Below are positions 28,872-38,323 of a stretch of 64,000 nt of DNA, piece after piece. The DNA comes from Actinomycetes bacterium (GTDB taxonomy: Bacteria > Actinomycetota > Acidimicrobiia > Acidimicrobiales > Ilumatobacteraceae), in assembly GCA_027491335.1 (NCBI GenBank), contig JAIXWJ010000026.1:1-64000 (forward strand), given 5' to 3'. Under the pieces are notes generated by a model. That model had not been told where the DNA came from. It was given only the letters and a program-made list of their open reading frames with translations, and ran no database searches. The first letter of the stretch is position 1; the number at the start of each line of letters is the position of its first letter. The position numbers were made by a program, and so were the translations under genes.

Positions 28872-29513
28872 TCAGGAACGACGAGCCCACCCGTCGGGCG
28901 TGGCCACCAGATCGAGCACCGAACCGTCGGGAAAACGAAACGGGATTCTTGCGTCGAGTCGAGCCAGAGCGACGTCGAACGGGTCGATCGACAGTGCCCC
29001 CGTCGACCATCGATGAGTGCGGATCGCGGCGCACTCGGCGATCGCGACACGACCGTCCACCGTCTCCACGTCACCCAACAACACACCACGTTGGCCGTAC
29101 CCGTCGATGAATTCCCTCGCCGATTCCGTGGCGTACCACTCGAGATCGCTGGCCATCGGAACCAAAGTGCCGTGCACCCGACCCAACGCCTCGTCGGGGT
29201 CGTCCAACTCCACGGCATGGGTCTCGTTCCCGATCGTCCACTGCTCCATCGGTGACTCGCACGTGTACTCCGCCCACATGGCCTCGGCCTTGGCGATCAT
29301 CGGATCCGAACGTCGGGGAATGTCGAACTCCACGACGTGCATGAGGGGACGATCGTGTCGCCACCAGCCCCAGCAATACCACGACGTCGCACCGCGACGA
29401 AGCCGGTAGGAGGTGTACCCGCCGCTCATGATCGAGTGGTCCCACCATGCGAACGACCACTCTTCCTCGAGAGCGTCCGAATGCGCCTGCTCGTCACGAT
29501 CGGAAACGGCCAT
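28872..29513 (-). CDS. Uncharacterised conserved-looking protein
   Basis: 213-residue soluble protein of unknown function. It is rich in Trp/Tyr (EEEWSFAWWDHS, TSWYCWGWWRHDRP) and reads as a mainly beta protein with LMHVVEFDIPRR and ESPMEQWTIGNETHAVEL; the beta-rich pattern suggests a lipocalin- or tocopherol-cyclase-like lipid-binding fold, but I cannot assign a family. It has no signal peptide or TM. ATG 29513 was chosen because TAGTCT lies 8 nt before it. It is divergent from the SCP2 gene by only 21 nt, which hints at a shared lipid-related role. Confidence 0.7.
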   Translation of the reverse strand: MAVSDRDEQAHSDALEEEWSFAWWDHSIMSGGYTSYRLRRGATSWYCWGWWRHDRPLMHVVEFDIPRRSDPMIAKAEAMWAEYTCESPMEQWTIGNETHAVELDDPDEALGRVHGTLVPMASDLEWYATESAREFIDGYGQRGVLLGDVETVDGRVAIAECAAIRTHRWSTGALSIDPFDVALARLDARIPFRFPDGSVLDLVATPDGWARRS

Positions 29514-29534
29514 CGTCCGGCAGACTACGGAGCC

Positions 29535-29939
29535 ATGAGCAACGGCACCGTGCGCTATCTCAGCCTCGAATGGATCGATGCCCTCACGCGCGAGGTGGCC
29601 GCGAGCTCGGCCATTGCCGCGGTGGCCGGCGAGCACACGGTGGGCATCACCCAAACCGTCACCGGCGGACCCGAGGGTGACGTCACGTATCACCTGCAGA
29701 TCGCCGATGGCGTGGCCGCGTTCGGCCCCGGTTCGGCCTGGCCCGAGGACGTGCGCTTCGAACAGGAGTGGGACACCGCGGTGGCCGTGGCCACCGGAAC
29801 ACTCAACGCGCAACAAGCATTCATCACCGGTCGCATTCGTCTGACCGGCGATCAACAGAAGCTGTTGGCCAGCACCCCGGTCTTCGTCGCCCTCGACTCG
29901 GTGTTCGCCACCGTGCGAGAGTTCACGCGCTACGAGTGA
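29535..29939 (+). CDS. SCP2 sterol-transfer-domain protein
   Basis: 134-residue single-domain protein resembling the SCP2/sterol-binding fold. A helix YLSLEWIDALTREVA is followed by strands GITQTVTGG, VTYHLQIADG and VAAFGPGSAWPEDVRFEQ. Then come DTAVAVATGTLNAQQAFITGRIRLTGD, the canonical SCP2 turn, and a C-terminal helix. It probably binds acyl chains or sterol-like lipids and may shuttle substrates to the acyl-CoA enzymes encoded elsewhere in the window. The gene has no Shine-Dalgarno. Its 3' end overlaps the convergent MFS gene by 10 nt. Confidence 0.85.
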   Translation: MSNGTVRYLSLEWIDALTREVAASSAIAAVAGEHTVGITQTVTGGPEGDVTYHLQIADGVAAFGPGSAWPEDVRFEQEWDTAVAVATGTLNAQQAFITGRIRLTGDQQKLLASTPVFVALDSVFATVREFTRYE

Positions 29940-31123
29940 GTCGCTCGCGCGCCGCCGACCACCAACAGCGACACGCCACACAACACTCCGCCCACCAAGT
30001 AGGGCGCTCCGATCGACACGTGGTCGTACAGCAAACCGGCCACCGCCGGACCAGCCACCCGACCGACCGCGTTCACACCCTGCTGGAACCCGAGCGCTTC
30101 ACCGCGCCGATGATCGGGCACACGACCCGACACCAGCGCCGAGAGATTCGGCGTCACCAAACCTTGACCCACCGTCAACAACAGCAAGGACGCGATCAAA
30201 AACGGCCATTGCTCGGCCAATGACAACACCACCAGGCCGGCGGTGTTGAGCAGCAACCCCGCCTGCACCGAACGTTCGGTACCCCACGCGGTGTTCACCG
30301 GCCGCACCAACAACGTCTGAACGCCCACCAAGGTAAGGCCGACCCCGACGAACACCGCCGCCACCCCGGCCTCGGTGAGATCGAAGCGGTCTCCGGCCAA
30401 GAGCGAGAACGTGGACTCGAAACCGCTGAACGCCACGATGGCGGTGAAGCCCGCCACCGCGAGGCCCCACAGTCGAACCTTTCCGAGGTCGGCGTCGCGA
30501 AGTTCGCGGGCCGCCCGACGGGCTTCCACCGGTCGTGTTTCGGGCAACCGGAAAAAGGCCACGACGGCGTTGATCAGAGCCACGGTTCCGGCCACGTAGA
30601 ACGGAAGATGTTCACCACCGAGAGCAGCCAATCCACCCAGAGCCGGGCCCACCACGAAGCCCACGCCGAACGCCGCCCCGAGCAGACCGAGCAGTCGCGG
30701 ACGCTGGTGTGGCGGGGCCACGTCGGTGACCGCACCTTGGGCAACCGCCACGCTGGCTCCCGAAGCGCCGTCGATGATGCGACCGAGGAACAACACCCAC
30801 AGCGCTCCGGCGGCACCGGTGACGAACGAGCCGATGGCCGTTCCGAGCAACGAGATCAAGATGACGGGCTTGCGACCGATGCGGTCGGACAACTTGCCGA
30901 GAATCGGAGAGAAGACCAACTGGGCCAACGAGAAGGACGCGAACAACAATCCGACCTCGAGACCGCTGGCTCCGTAGCGCTCGGCGTAACGACCGAGAAT
31001 GGGAACCACGATGCCGAACCCGACCAGGTCGAGGGCCACCGTGAGCCAGATGGTGAAGAAACCCTGGGGCAGGGGCTCGCGCGTGGCGGTCTTGTCCCGA
31101 CGGACCATCGTTGGTTTCACCAC
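29930..31123 (-). CDS. MFS transporter, TetA/drug-efflux-like
   Basis: 397-residue major facilitator with 12 predicted TM segments. The DHA1/TetA-type motif A is GKLSDRIGRKPVIL in loop 2-3. The motif FLGRIIDGASGASVAVAQGAVTDV in TM4-5 and the second-half repeat GRVPDHRRGEALGF support a drug:proton antiporter of the TetA/MdtG type. The substrate is unknown. The GTG start 31123 lies 3 nt after the cysS stop; an ATG 15 nt further in is an alternative. It appears co-transcribed with cysS and convergent with the SCP2 gene. Confidence 0.88.
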   Translation of the reverse strand: MVKPTMVRRDKTATREPLPQGFFTIWLTVALDLVGFGIVVPILGRYAERYGASGLEVGLLFASFSLAQLVFSPILGKLSDRIGRKPVILISLLGTAIGSFVTGAAGALWVLFLGRIIDGASGASVAVAQGAVTDVAPPHQRPRLLGLLGAAFGVGFVVGPALGGLAALGGEHLPFYVAGTVALINAVVAFFRLPETRPVEARRAARELRDADLGKVRLWGLAVAGFTAIVAFSGFESTFSLLAGDRFDLTEAGVAAVFVGVGLTLVGVQTLLVRPVNTAWGTERSVQAGLLLNTAGLVVLSLAEQWPFLIASLLLLTVGQGLVTPNLSALVSGRVPDHRRGEALGFQQGVNAVGRVAGPAVAGLLYDHVSIGAPYLVGGVLCGVSLLVVGGARATHS

Positions 31124-31126
31124 TCG

Positions 31127-32482
31127 TCAGCGACGGACGGTGGTGCCCGCCTTGTTCGTCTCGACGATCCAGCCATCGGCTTGCAACGCCGCGCGCAACG
31201 CGTCGGCGGTGGCGAAATCCTTGGCCGCGCGGGCCGCGTCCAACTCGGCGGCCATCTTCAGTGTCTCGGCCGGCACGTCGGAGGCCTGCTTCAAATCCAG
31301 ACCGAATGCAGCACACATCGAACGCACCGCGGCCACCAACGCCGGAGCGGAGGCGTCCGACGCATCGAGCGCGGTGTTGGCCCGACGCACCGTCTCGAAC
31401 AGCAACGCCGACGCCGAGGGCGTGTCGAGGTCGTCGTCCATGAACGCTCGGAAGCGCGAGATGACCTCCGAATCCGGTTCCGCGCTCACCGTGTGTTGCG
31501 AACGGGCGGCGAAGGAATCCAGTCCTCCCAGGGTGTTCACCGCGGCATCGATGTTGTCTTGACCGATGCGCACCGGGCTTCGATAGTGCGTCTGCAACAA
31601 CACGAGTCGGTAGGCGCGCGGGTCGTAGTGCTGAAGTAGGTCGAGCAGGTTCGCCACGTTGCCGAGGCTCTTCGACATCTTCTCACCCTCGGTGTCGACG
31701 ACGAATCCGTTGTGCATCCAGTGATTCGCGAACTCGCGACCCAACGCCACGGCCTGCGCGCGTTCGTTCTCGTGGTGCGGGAACTTCAGATCCATGCCGC
31801 CGCAATGCAGGTCGAAACCGTCACCCAGAATCGACAGGCTCATCACCACGCACTCGCTGTGCCACCCGGGTCGACCCTCACCCCACGGTGACGGCCACGA
31901 CGGCTCGCCGGGCTTGCTGAACTTCCACAGGGCGAAGTCCGCGGGATGGCGCTTGTTACCCGCGCCGAACACCTCGCGATCGCCGCCGCCCGAGAGCATG
32001 TCGTCCAGGCTTTGGTGGGCCAACAGGCCGTAGTCGGGCACGTTGAGGACGCTGAGATACACGCCGTCCTCGGTGACGTAGGCGTTGTCGCGCTCGATGA
32101 GAGTGGCGATCATGTCGACCATCTGATCCACGTACTCGGTGGCGTGGGGGACGTCGGTGGGTCGCAGCACGTTCAGCTTGCCCATGGCGTCGAACCACAC
32201 GTTCTCGCACTTGTGGGTGATGTCCTGCCACGGACGGCCCTCGCGATTGGCGCGATCGATGATCTTGTCGTCGATGTCGGTGATGTTGGAGACGAGGCGC
32301 ACCTCGAGACCACTCCATTCGAGGTACCGACGAAGGATGTCGTACACGAGTGTGGCGCGCCCGTGACCGAGGTGGGGAGGGCCGTAGACGGTCGGGCCGC
32401 ACAAGTAGATCCCCACCTTGCCCGGGGTGCGCAAACGCAGTTCGCGCACGTCCGAGGTGGCGGTGTCGTACAGCCTGAACAT
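31127..32482 (-). CDS. cysS: Cysteinyl-tRNA synthetase
   Basis: 451-residue class I synthetase. The HIGH motif is PPHLGHGRATLVYD, zinc-binding Cys/His are seen in LCGPTVYG, WHSECVVM and HCGGMDLKFPHHENE, and the KMSKS loop is GEKMSKSLGN. The length and anticodon-binding C-terminal helices (AKDFATADALRAALQADGW) favour CysS over the shorter mycothiol ligase MshC, which it resembles in the core. A TAGGCT hexamer (32494-32489) ends 6 nt before the ATG, so the mRNA is probably leaderless. It is divergent from valS by 48 nt. Confidence 0.95.
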   Translation of the reverse strand: MFRLYDTATSDVRELRLRTPGKVGIYLCGPTVYGPPHLGHGRATLVYDILRRYLEWSGLEVRLVSNITDIDDKIIDRANREGRPWQDITHKCENVWFDAMGKLNVLRPTDVPHATEYVDQMVDMIATLIERDNAYVTEDGVYLSVLNVPDYGLLAHQSLDDMLSGGGDREVFGAGNKRHPADFALWKFSKPGEPSWPSPWGEGRPGWHSECVVMSLSILGDGFDLHCGGMDLKFPHHENERAQAVALGREFANHWMHNGFVVDTEGEKMSKSLGNVANLLDLLQHYDPRAYRLVLLQTHYRSPVRIGQDNIDAAVNTLGGLDSFAARSQHTVSAEPDSEVISRFRAFMDDDLDTPSASALLFETVRRANTALDASDASAPALVAAVRSMCAAFGLDLKQASDVPAETLKMAAELDAARAAKDFATADALRAALQADGWIVETNKAGTTVRR

Positions 32483-32488
32483 GGTGCG

Positions 32489-32520
32489 AGCCTACGCCCC
32501 CATGCCGGTCCACCTATAGC
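32489..32520. promoter_or_regulatory. Divergent cysS/valS -10 elements
   Basis: Reverse-strand TAGGCT (32494-32489) ends 6 nt before the cysS ATG; forward-strand TATAGC (32515-32520) ends 10 nt before the valS ATG. Neither gene has a Shine-Dalgarno, and no T-box-like leader fits in the 48-bp gap. Confidence 0.5.
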
Positions 32521-32530
32521 CTTGTCCCCC

Positions 32531-35089
32531 ATGGTGTCCATCCCCGACAAGCCCTCACTCGACGGAATCGAGAGCGAGTGGGCGCGCGTATGGGAGAGCG
32601 AGGGAACCTACGCCTTCGATCGATCCGCGGAACGGGCCGGCGTGTACGCGATCGACACTCCCCCGCCCACGGTGAGTGGTTCATTGCACATGGGTCACGT
32701 CTTCTCGTACACCCACACGGACACCATCGCCCGCTTCCAGCGCATGTCGGGCAAGTCGGTCTTCTACCCGATGGGTTGGGACGACAACGGTCTGCCCACC
32801 GAGCGACGCGTCCAGAACTTCTTCGGTGTGCGTTGCGACCCCAACGTCGCCTACGTCCCCGGTTTCCAACCGCCGTTCCGCGGTGATCCGCCCAAGGATC
32901 ATCAGCCGGTGGCCGTTTCGCGACCCAACTTCATCGAGTTGTGCGAGGAGCTCACCCACGAGGACGAGAAGGTCTTCGAGGATCTGTTCCGACGGCTCGG
33001 TCTGTCCGTGGATTGGTCGTTGTTGTACGCCACCATCGACGAGCGCAGCCGACGCGCGAGCCAACGCGCGTTCTTGCGCAATCTGGCTCGTGGCGAGGCG
33101 TACACGCAGGAGGCGCCCACGTTGTGGGACGTCGACTTCAAGACCGCGGTCGCCCAAGCCGAACTCGAGGATCGCGAGCGACCCGGCGCGTATCACCAGA
33201 TCGCCTTCTCCCGCGTCGACGGCGGTGGTGACGTCATCATCGACACCACGCGCCCCGTCTTGATCGCGGCATGCGTGGCTCTGGTGGCGCACCCCGACGA
33301 CGAGCGCTACAAGCCGTTGTTCGGATCGAAGGTGCGAACGCCGCTGTATGGCGTCGAGGTTCCGATCATGGCCCACCCGTTGGCCCAGCCCGACAAGGGA
33401 ACCGGCATCGCCATGATCTGCACCTTCGGCGACGTCACCGACGTCATTTGGTGGCGCGAACTGAATCTGCCCACGCGCGCCATCATCGGTCGCGACGGAC
33501 GAATCATCGCCACTCCACCCAACGGACTCGATTCCACCGAGGGGCTCGCCGCGTACGAACAGATCGCCGGGTTGTTCGTCAATCAGGCCCAGAACAAGGT
33601 CGTGGAAGCGTTGCGCGAGAGCGGCGCCATGCTCGGTGAGCCGCGGCCGATCACGCATCCGGTGAAGTTCTTCGAGAAGGGCGATCGCCCGCTCGAGATC
33701 GTCACCAGCCGTCAGTGGTACATCCGCAATGGCGGACGCGACACAGACCTGCGCGCCACCATGCTCGGTCGGGGCGACCAATTGGTCTGGCATCCCGATC
33801 ACATGCGGCATCGTTATTCGAACTGGGTCGAGGGATTGAACGGCGACTGGCTGATCAGTCGACAGCGCTACTTCGGTGTGCCGATTCCCGTGTGGTACGA
33901 GCTCGACGAGAACGGCGAAGCCATCCACGATCGGCCGATCATTCCCGACGAGTCCTCGTTGCCCATCGACCCCTCCACCGACGTGCCCCCGGGGTTCACC
34001 GCCGACCAGCGCAACGTGGCCGGTGGTTTCACCGGTGATCCCGACGTGATGGACACGTGGGCCACGTCGTCGCTCTCGCCCCAGATCGCCGGCTGTTGGG
34101 AGGACGACGCGGATCTGTTCGCGCGCGTCTTCCCCATGGACCTGCGACCGCAAGGACACGACATCATTCGCACCTGGCTGTTCAGCACGGTGGTGCGCTC
34201 GCACTTCGAGCACGACTCGCTTCCGTGGTCGAACGTCGCGTTGTCCGGATGGATCCTCGACCCCGACCGCAAGAAGATGTCGAAGTCGAAGGGCAACGTC
34301 GTCACACCGGTCGACCTGTTCGAGAAGTTCGGAAGCGATGCCGTGCGCTATTGGGCGGCTTCGGCGCGGCCCGGCGTGGACACCGCGTTCAGCGAGGAGC
34401 AGATGAAGGTCGGCCGCAAACTGGCCACCAAGTTGCTCAACGCCAGCAAGTTCGTGCTCGGGTTCCCGGAGCCGGGCGCCGATGCGGTGGTGTCCAACGA
34501 CGTCGACCGCGCGATGTTGGCGCGCGTCGCCGACACCGTGAGCGAGGCCACCGACGCGTTCGGTCAGTACGACTACGCGCGAGCACTCGAGCGAACCGAG
34601 GCTCTCTTCTGGTGGTTCTGCGACGATTACGTCGAACTCGTGAAGGGTCGCGCCTACGAAAGTCAGGGGCGCGAGCAGGCCGCGTCGGCACAGCTCGCGT
34701 TGCGACTGGCGCTGTCGGCGATCCAACGTCTAATGGCTCCGTTCATTCCCTTCACCACCGAGACCGTGTGGCGTTGGTGGCAGAGCGGATCGGTGCACCG
34801 CGCGACGTGGCCCTCCACCGCCGAATTGGGCGCGGTGGGCGACGCCAGCTTGATCACCCCCATCGGCGAGGTGCTGGCTCAGGTGCGTCGAGCCAAGACC
34901 GAGGCCAAGACCTCCCAGAAAACTCCGGTGGCCTCGGCCGTAGTCACGGGAAGCCCGGCCGAATTGGCGGCGGTCGAAACGGGCCGAGCCGACCTGTCCG
35001 AAGCGGGCAGTGTGCAGGCATGGAGCCTCATCGAGGGCTCCGGGCCGTTGACCGTCACAGTGGTGTTGGCCCCCGCCGAACCCCAATGA
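32531..35089 (+). CDS. valS: Valyl-tRNA synthetase
   Basis: 852-residue class Ia synthetase. HIGH motif is GSLHMGHVFSY; the CP1 editing domain lies at about residues 200-390; the block SNWVEGLNGDWLISRQRYFG precedes KMSKS (RKKMSKSKGNVVTP). The C-terminal anticodon domain is present, ending soon after a helix (EVLAQVRRAKTEAKTSQKT); the length fits the compact archaeal/actinobacterial-type ValRS without a long coiled-coil arm. It charges tRNA-Val and edits misactivated Thr. ATG 32531 is favoured by the TATAGC element upstream; GTG 32534 is next in frame. Confidence 0.96.
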   Translation: MVSIPDKPSLDGIESEWARVWESEGTYAFDRSAERAGVYAIDTPPPTVSGSLHMGHVFSYTHTDTIARFQRMSGKSVFYPMGWDDNGLPTERRVQNFFGVRCDPNVAYVPGFQPPFRGDPPKDHQPVAVSRPNFIELCEELTHEDEKVFEDLFRRLGLSVDWSLLYATIDERSRRASQRAFLRNLARGEAYTQEAPTLWDVDFKTAVAQAELEDRERPGAYHQIAFSRVDGGGDVIIDTTRPVLIAACVALVAHPDDERYKPLFGSKVRTPLYGVEVPIMAHPLAQPDKGTGIAMICTFGDVTDVIWWRELNLPTRAIIGRDGRIIATPPNGLDSTEGLAAYEQIAGLFVNQAQNKVVEALRESGAMLGEPRPITHPVKFFEKGDRPLEIVTSRQWYIRNGGRDTDLRATMLGRGDQLVWHPDHMRHRYSNWVEGLNGDWLISRQRYFGVPIPVWYELDENGEAIHDRPIIPDESSLPIDPSTDVPPGFTADQRNVAGGFTGDPDVMDTWATSSLSPQIAGCWEDDADLFARVFPMDLRPQGHDIIRTWLFSTVVRSHFEHDSLPWSNVALSGWILDPDRKKMSKSKGNVVTPVDLFEKFGSDAVRYWAASARPGVDTAFSEEQMKVGRKLATKLLNASKFVLGFPEPGADAVVSNDVDRAMLARVADTVSEATDAFGQYDYARALERTEALFWWFCDDYVELVKGRAYESQGREQAASAQLALRLALSAIQRLMAPFIPFTTETVWRWWQSGSVHRATWPSTAELGAVGDASLITPIGEVLAQVRRAKTEAKTSQKTPVASAVVTGSPAELAAVETGRADLSEAGSVQAWSLIEGSGPLTVTVVLAPAEPQ

Positions 35090-35118
35090 GGGCTCGCCAG
35101 CGGTAGTTTTTGACCCTT

Positions 35119-36468
35119 GTGACCGAGGTTCAGCCGCCCCACGACGACGAACCGATCGTCGGCGACGACACCTTGAACCATCTGTCGGTCCTGCGCCCGG
35201 ATCCGGCTCCGAAACGACGTCGCACCTGGACCCAACGCTTCGTTCTCGGCGTCAACGTCTTCGCGGTCGTCGCCTGCTTCGGTGCGGCCATCGGCATCTT
35301 CTACGGCAACGAGAAGGCGAACGACCGCCGCGTGGTGTCCATCATCGGCGCCGAGGGTGGACCGACCCTCACGTTGCCCAGCACCACCGTGGCCCTCAAC
35401 GAGGACGGATCCACGGCCTCCACCGAGGCTCCCGCGGTGGTCGACGTGACGGCGAAGAACTTCCTCATCACGGGCAGCGACAACGGCGCCTGCGTCGACC
35501 CCGATTCGCCCTACGCCGCCGCGTTCGGAAATCGCAATGGTCTCGGTGAACGCGCCGACACCATCATGATCCTGCGCCTCGACCCCACCACGAACGCCGC
35601 CGCCGTGTTGTCGTTCCCGCGCGACATGTGGGTGCGCATCGGCGGCACCAAGCGCATGGGCCGAATCAACAGCGCCTTCAACGCCGACGACCCGAACACT
35701 CTCATCCTCACCATCTGGGACAACTTCGGCATCCTGGCCGACCACTACGTGAACATCGACTTCTGCGCCTTCAAGCAGATCGTCGACGCCGTGGGTGGCG
35801 TTCGCGTTCCGTTCGCCACACCCGTGCGCGACCGCCACACGAACCTGCTCATCGAGACCGCCGGTTGCCACACGTTCAGCGGCGAGGAGGGCCTGGCGTA
35901 CGTTCGCTCGCGCCACTTCCAGTATTTCGATCCCAAGAAGAAGGAATGGGTCGAGGACCCCGCCTCGGATCGCGGACGCATCTCGCGCCAACAAGATTTC
36001 CTGCGTCGCGCCATCCAGATGGCTCTCGACAAGAGCGCCGGTAGTCCGGCCGTGGCCAAGCAGTTGATCGATGCCGGCATTCAGAACGTGATCCTCGACG
36101 CGAATCTGACTCCGGGCAAGTTGCTCGAGTTGGCTTCGGCGATGAAGAACCTGAACCCGACCACAATGCGCACGTATCAGGTCGAAGGACGCGGCGTGGA
36201 CAAGAGCGGCCAGTCGGTGCTGGAGCCTCTGCTGAAGTCCGACAGCATGAAGGCCGTGTTGGCCGTGTTCCAAGGCAAGGCTCGATTGGTGGACGCCCCC
36301 GAGCAACTCTTCGAAGTGGCCACCACCACGGTTGCCCCGGCCACGACAGCCGCTCCGGGTGGCACCTCCAAGCCCGGCGCGACCACCACCACGTCGTCGC
36401 TGGTTCCCGTCTACGTGGACGAGAACACCTACGGCGTTCTGCCCCCCGACGACCCCGCCTGCCGCTGA
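35119..36468 (+). CDS. LytR-CpsA-Psr (LCP) family protein
   Basis: 449-residue type II membrane protein. A cytoplasmic N-terminus of about 40 residues is followed by one TM helix (FVLGVNVFAVVACFGAAIGIF). The extracellular LCP domain shows RADTIMILRLDP, LSFPRDMWVRI (the polyprenyl-phosphate-binding Arg), FCAFKQIVDAVGGVRV and GLAYVRSRHF. A Thr/Pro-rich C-terminal tail (TTVAPATTAAPGGTS) follows. LCP enzymes attach anionic or arabinogalactan-like glycopolymers to peptidoglycan. GTG 35119 was chosen with a TAGTTT element 9 nt upstream; TTG 35110 is also in frame. It follows valS by 29 nt and is convergent with the VWA gene. Confidence 0.9.
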   Translation: MTEVQPPHDDEPIVGDDTLNHLSVLRPDPAPKRRRTWTQRFVLGVNVFAVVACFGAAIGIFYGNEKANDRRVVSIIGAEGGPTLTLPSTTVALNEDGSTASTEAPAVVDVTAKNFLITGSDNGACVDPDSPYAAAFGNRNGLGERADTIMILRLDPTTNAAAVLSFPRDMWVRIGGTKRMGRINSAFNADDPNTLILTIWDNFGILADHYVNIDFCAFKQIVDAVGGVRVPFATPVRDRHTNLLIETAGCHTFSGEEGLAYVRSRHFQYFDPKKKEWVEDPASDRGRISRQQDFLRRAIQMALDKSAGSPAVAKQLIDAGIQNVILDANLTPGKLLELASAMKNLNPTTMRTYQVEGRGVDKSGQSVLEPLLKSDSMKAVLAVFQGKARLVDAPEQLFEVATTTVAPATTAAPGGTSKPGATTTTSSLVPVYVDENTYGVLPPDDPACR

Positions 36469-36488
36469 AATCTTTTAGTGCTTCTGAG

Positions 36489-37379
36489 CTAGCCCAGGAC
36501 CTCGCGCAGGGCACCGGGCACGTCGGTGGGACCGTCGATCACGGCCAGTCGCGCGCCCACCTGTCCGGCGAACACACGCGCCTCGGCGTCGTCACCGGCC
36601 GGAGCCAGAATCACCACTTCCTCCAACGACCGCGCGGCGGCCACCACGTCGCCTTCCACCGTCGCTCGACAGTCGCTCAACACCACGGTGATGCGACGAC
36701 CGGCCCGCGTGCGCGACAACTGCTCGCCCGCCGCGCGCAACGCGCCGGCCAGATCGGTGGTTCCGAATCCGCGCAGCGACAACACATCGTTCACCACTTG
36801 CTCGCCCGACTTCGTGGAGTTCTGACTCTTGGCCACCACCACGTCCTTGCCGAAGGCGATCACGCTGTAGTCCTCGGGGCTGCGCCACGCCACCGCGGCC
36901 GCGGCCATCGCCGAGGTCGCCAACGGCTTGCCTCCCATGGAACCGCTGCGATCGACCAGCAAGGCGATCGCCGTCGACGGCCGAACCCACCCGCGCACTT
37001 TCAACGCGTCGGCGTCCACGGCACGCGCTTCGGCACGGGCACCGATGATCTCTTCCATCGACGCGTCGAGGTCGATGTCGCCGGCCTCGGGCCGATACGG
37101 CATGGTGGCCATCTTGCCGATGCCCCGTGGTCGCACCGGTCCGCGCTTCGACACGTCGAGGAACAGTCGCCCCGCCAACTTCTTGGCCAGTTCGCGCAAC
37201 TTCGGATCGGTGGCTCCGGTGAGATCGGCCAACAACGCCAACATCGCATCGGCGTCCTCGTCCATCGCCTCGTCGACGGCGTCCTCGTCGATCTCGCCCA
37301 CCTCGGGTGACACCTGCTCGAACTGCTGGTGTCGCGACAACTCGCGTCGCGACATCGTCTTCTTGGAGGCCTCGTTCAC
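36489..37379 (-). CDS. VWA-domain protein, MoxR partner
   Basis: 296-residue cytoplasmic protein. The N-terminal 110 residues are acidic and helical (DEDAVDEAMDEDADAM) and the C-terminal half is a von Willebrand A domain. Its MIDAS site is LLVDRSGSMGG, with Thr in FGTTDLAGAL and Asp in VVLSDCRA. Such proteins act with MoxR AAA+ ATPases to mature or remodel a client, classically methanol dehydrogenase and metalloenzymes. It is the last gene of the operon alcohol dehydrogenase, alcohol dehydrogenase, moxR, VWA. GTG 37379 is the longest start; ATG 37355 (MSRRELSRH) is equally plausible. Confidence 0.88.
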   Translation of the reverse strand: MNEASKKTMSRRELSRHQQFEQVSPEVGEIDEDAVDEAMDEDADAMLALLADLTGATDPKLRELAKKLAGRLFLDVSKRGPVRPRGIGKMATMPYRPEAGDIDLDASMEEIIGARAEARAVDADALKVRGWVRPSTAIALLVDRSGSMGGKPLATSAMAAAAVAWRSPEDYSVIAFGKDVVVAKSQNSTKSGEQVVNDVLSLRGFGTTDLAGALRAAGEQLSRTRAGRRITVVLSDCRATVEGDVVAAARSLEEVVILAPAGDDAEARVFAGQVGARLAVIDGPTDVPGALREVLG

Positions 37380-37408
37380 CGCTTGATCGGCGGCGTCACC
37401 CTCCTTGG

Positions 37409-38323
37409 CTACCGGGTCGCCCCCGCCGGGGCGCTCGCTTTTCCCGACTCACCGACCGGTGCGGGATTGAACACCTCGTTCCACAATTCGGTGATGATGT
37501 CCTCGCTGGTGCGCGAACTGCCCTCGCGCACTCGCACGCGACCCGACAACGCCACCAATGCGGCGTCCAACGACACGGTCGGGTCGTTCACGGTGGACGC
37601 GCGCACCGACGCCAAGGACGATGCGACGGCGGTCATGTCGATCGCTCCGCGCACGGACGAACCAACGCGCAAGTCGGTGTGAGCGCGCGTGCGTCGCACC
37701 AACTCCACCGTCTTGTCGAGCCATCCGGCGGGAAGTCCGTCGACGCCGCGCGCCGCGATGCGGGTCTCGACCTCGGCCGTTTGGTAGCCGACCGAAACGC
37801 GACACACGCGGTCGTACACGGCGCCACTGATGCGCGCGGTGCCGACGGCGTCGAAGGGGTTCATGGCGGCGACCAATCGGAATCCGGAATTCGCGGCCAC
37901 GCGCCCGTACCGCGGCACGTTCAATTCACCTTCGCTCATCACGGTGATGAGAACGTTGAGCGTCTCTTCCGGGATGCGGTTGATCTCCTCGACGTACAAC
38001 AACGAACCGTCGCGCATGGCGGTCACCAATGGGCCGTCGACGAACACGTCGGCCTCGTAACCCTCGGTCAACACGCGCGCCGGGTCGAAGTGTCCCACCA
38101 GACGCGCCGGCGTCAGTTCGGCGTTGCCCTCGACGAAGACGAAGCCGATGCCGAGACCACCCGCCACCGCGCGCAACAGCGTGCTCTTGCCGGTTCCGGG
38201 AGGACCCTCGAGCAACACGTGCCGATCGGCGTCCAACGCCGCCACCACCAGTTCCACCTCGCGACGACGCCCGATGACGACGTCGTCGAGCGACGCGATG
38301 AGTTCGGAGATCGGTGTGGTCAC
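37409..38323 (-). CDS. MoxR-type AAA+ ATPase
   Basis: 304-residue AAA+ ATPase of the MoxR clade. Walker A is EGPPGTGKSTLLRA, Walker B LLYVEEINRIPEETLN, the helix-2 insert NAELTPARLVGHFDPA and the sensor VAAMNPFDAVG. The GTG start 38323 overlaps the stop of the upstream alcohol dehydrogenase (GTGA), an unusually direct link to a candidate client. With the VWA protein 29 nt downstream it would form a chaperone-like remodelling pair. Inferred clients are the mycofactocin-type alcohol dehydrogenases of the same operon. Confidence 0.92.
   Translation of the reverse strand: MTTPISELIASLDDVVIGRRREVELVVAALDADRHVLLEGPPGTGKSTLLRAVAGGLGIGFVFVEGNAELTPARLVGHFDPARVLTEGYEADVFVDGPLVTAMRDGSLLYVEEINRIPEETLNVLITVMSEGELNVPRYGRVAANSGFRLVAAMNPFDAVGTARISGAVYDRVCRVSVGYQTAEVETRIAARGVDGLPAGWLDKTVELVRRTRAHTDLRVGSSVRGAIDMTAVASSLASVRASTVNDPTVSLDAALVALSGRVRVREGSSRTSEDIITELWNEVFNPAPVGESGKASAPAGATR

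Noticed and set aside
31127-32482. cysS read as the mycothiol ligase mshC
   Set aside because: The KMSKS loop, C-terminal anticodon-binding helices and 451-residue length fit CysS rather than the shorter MshC.
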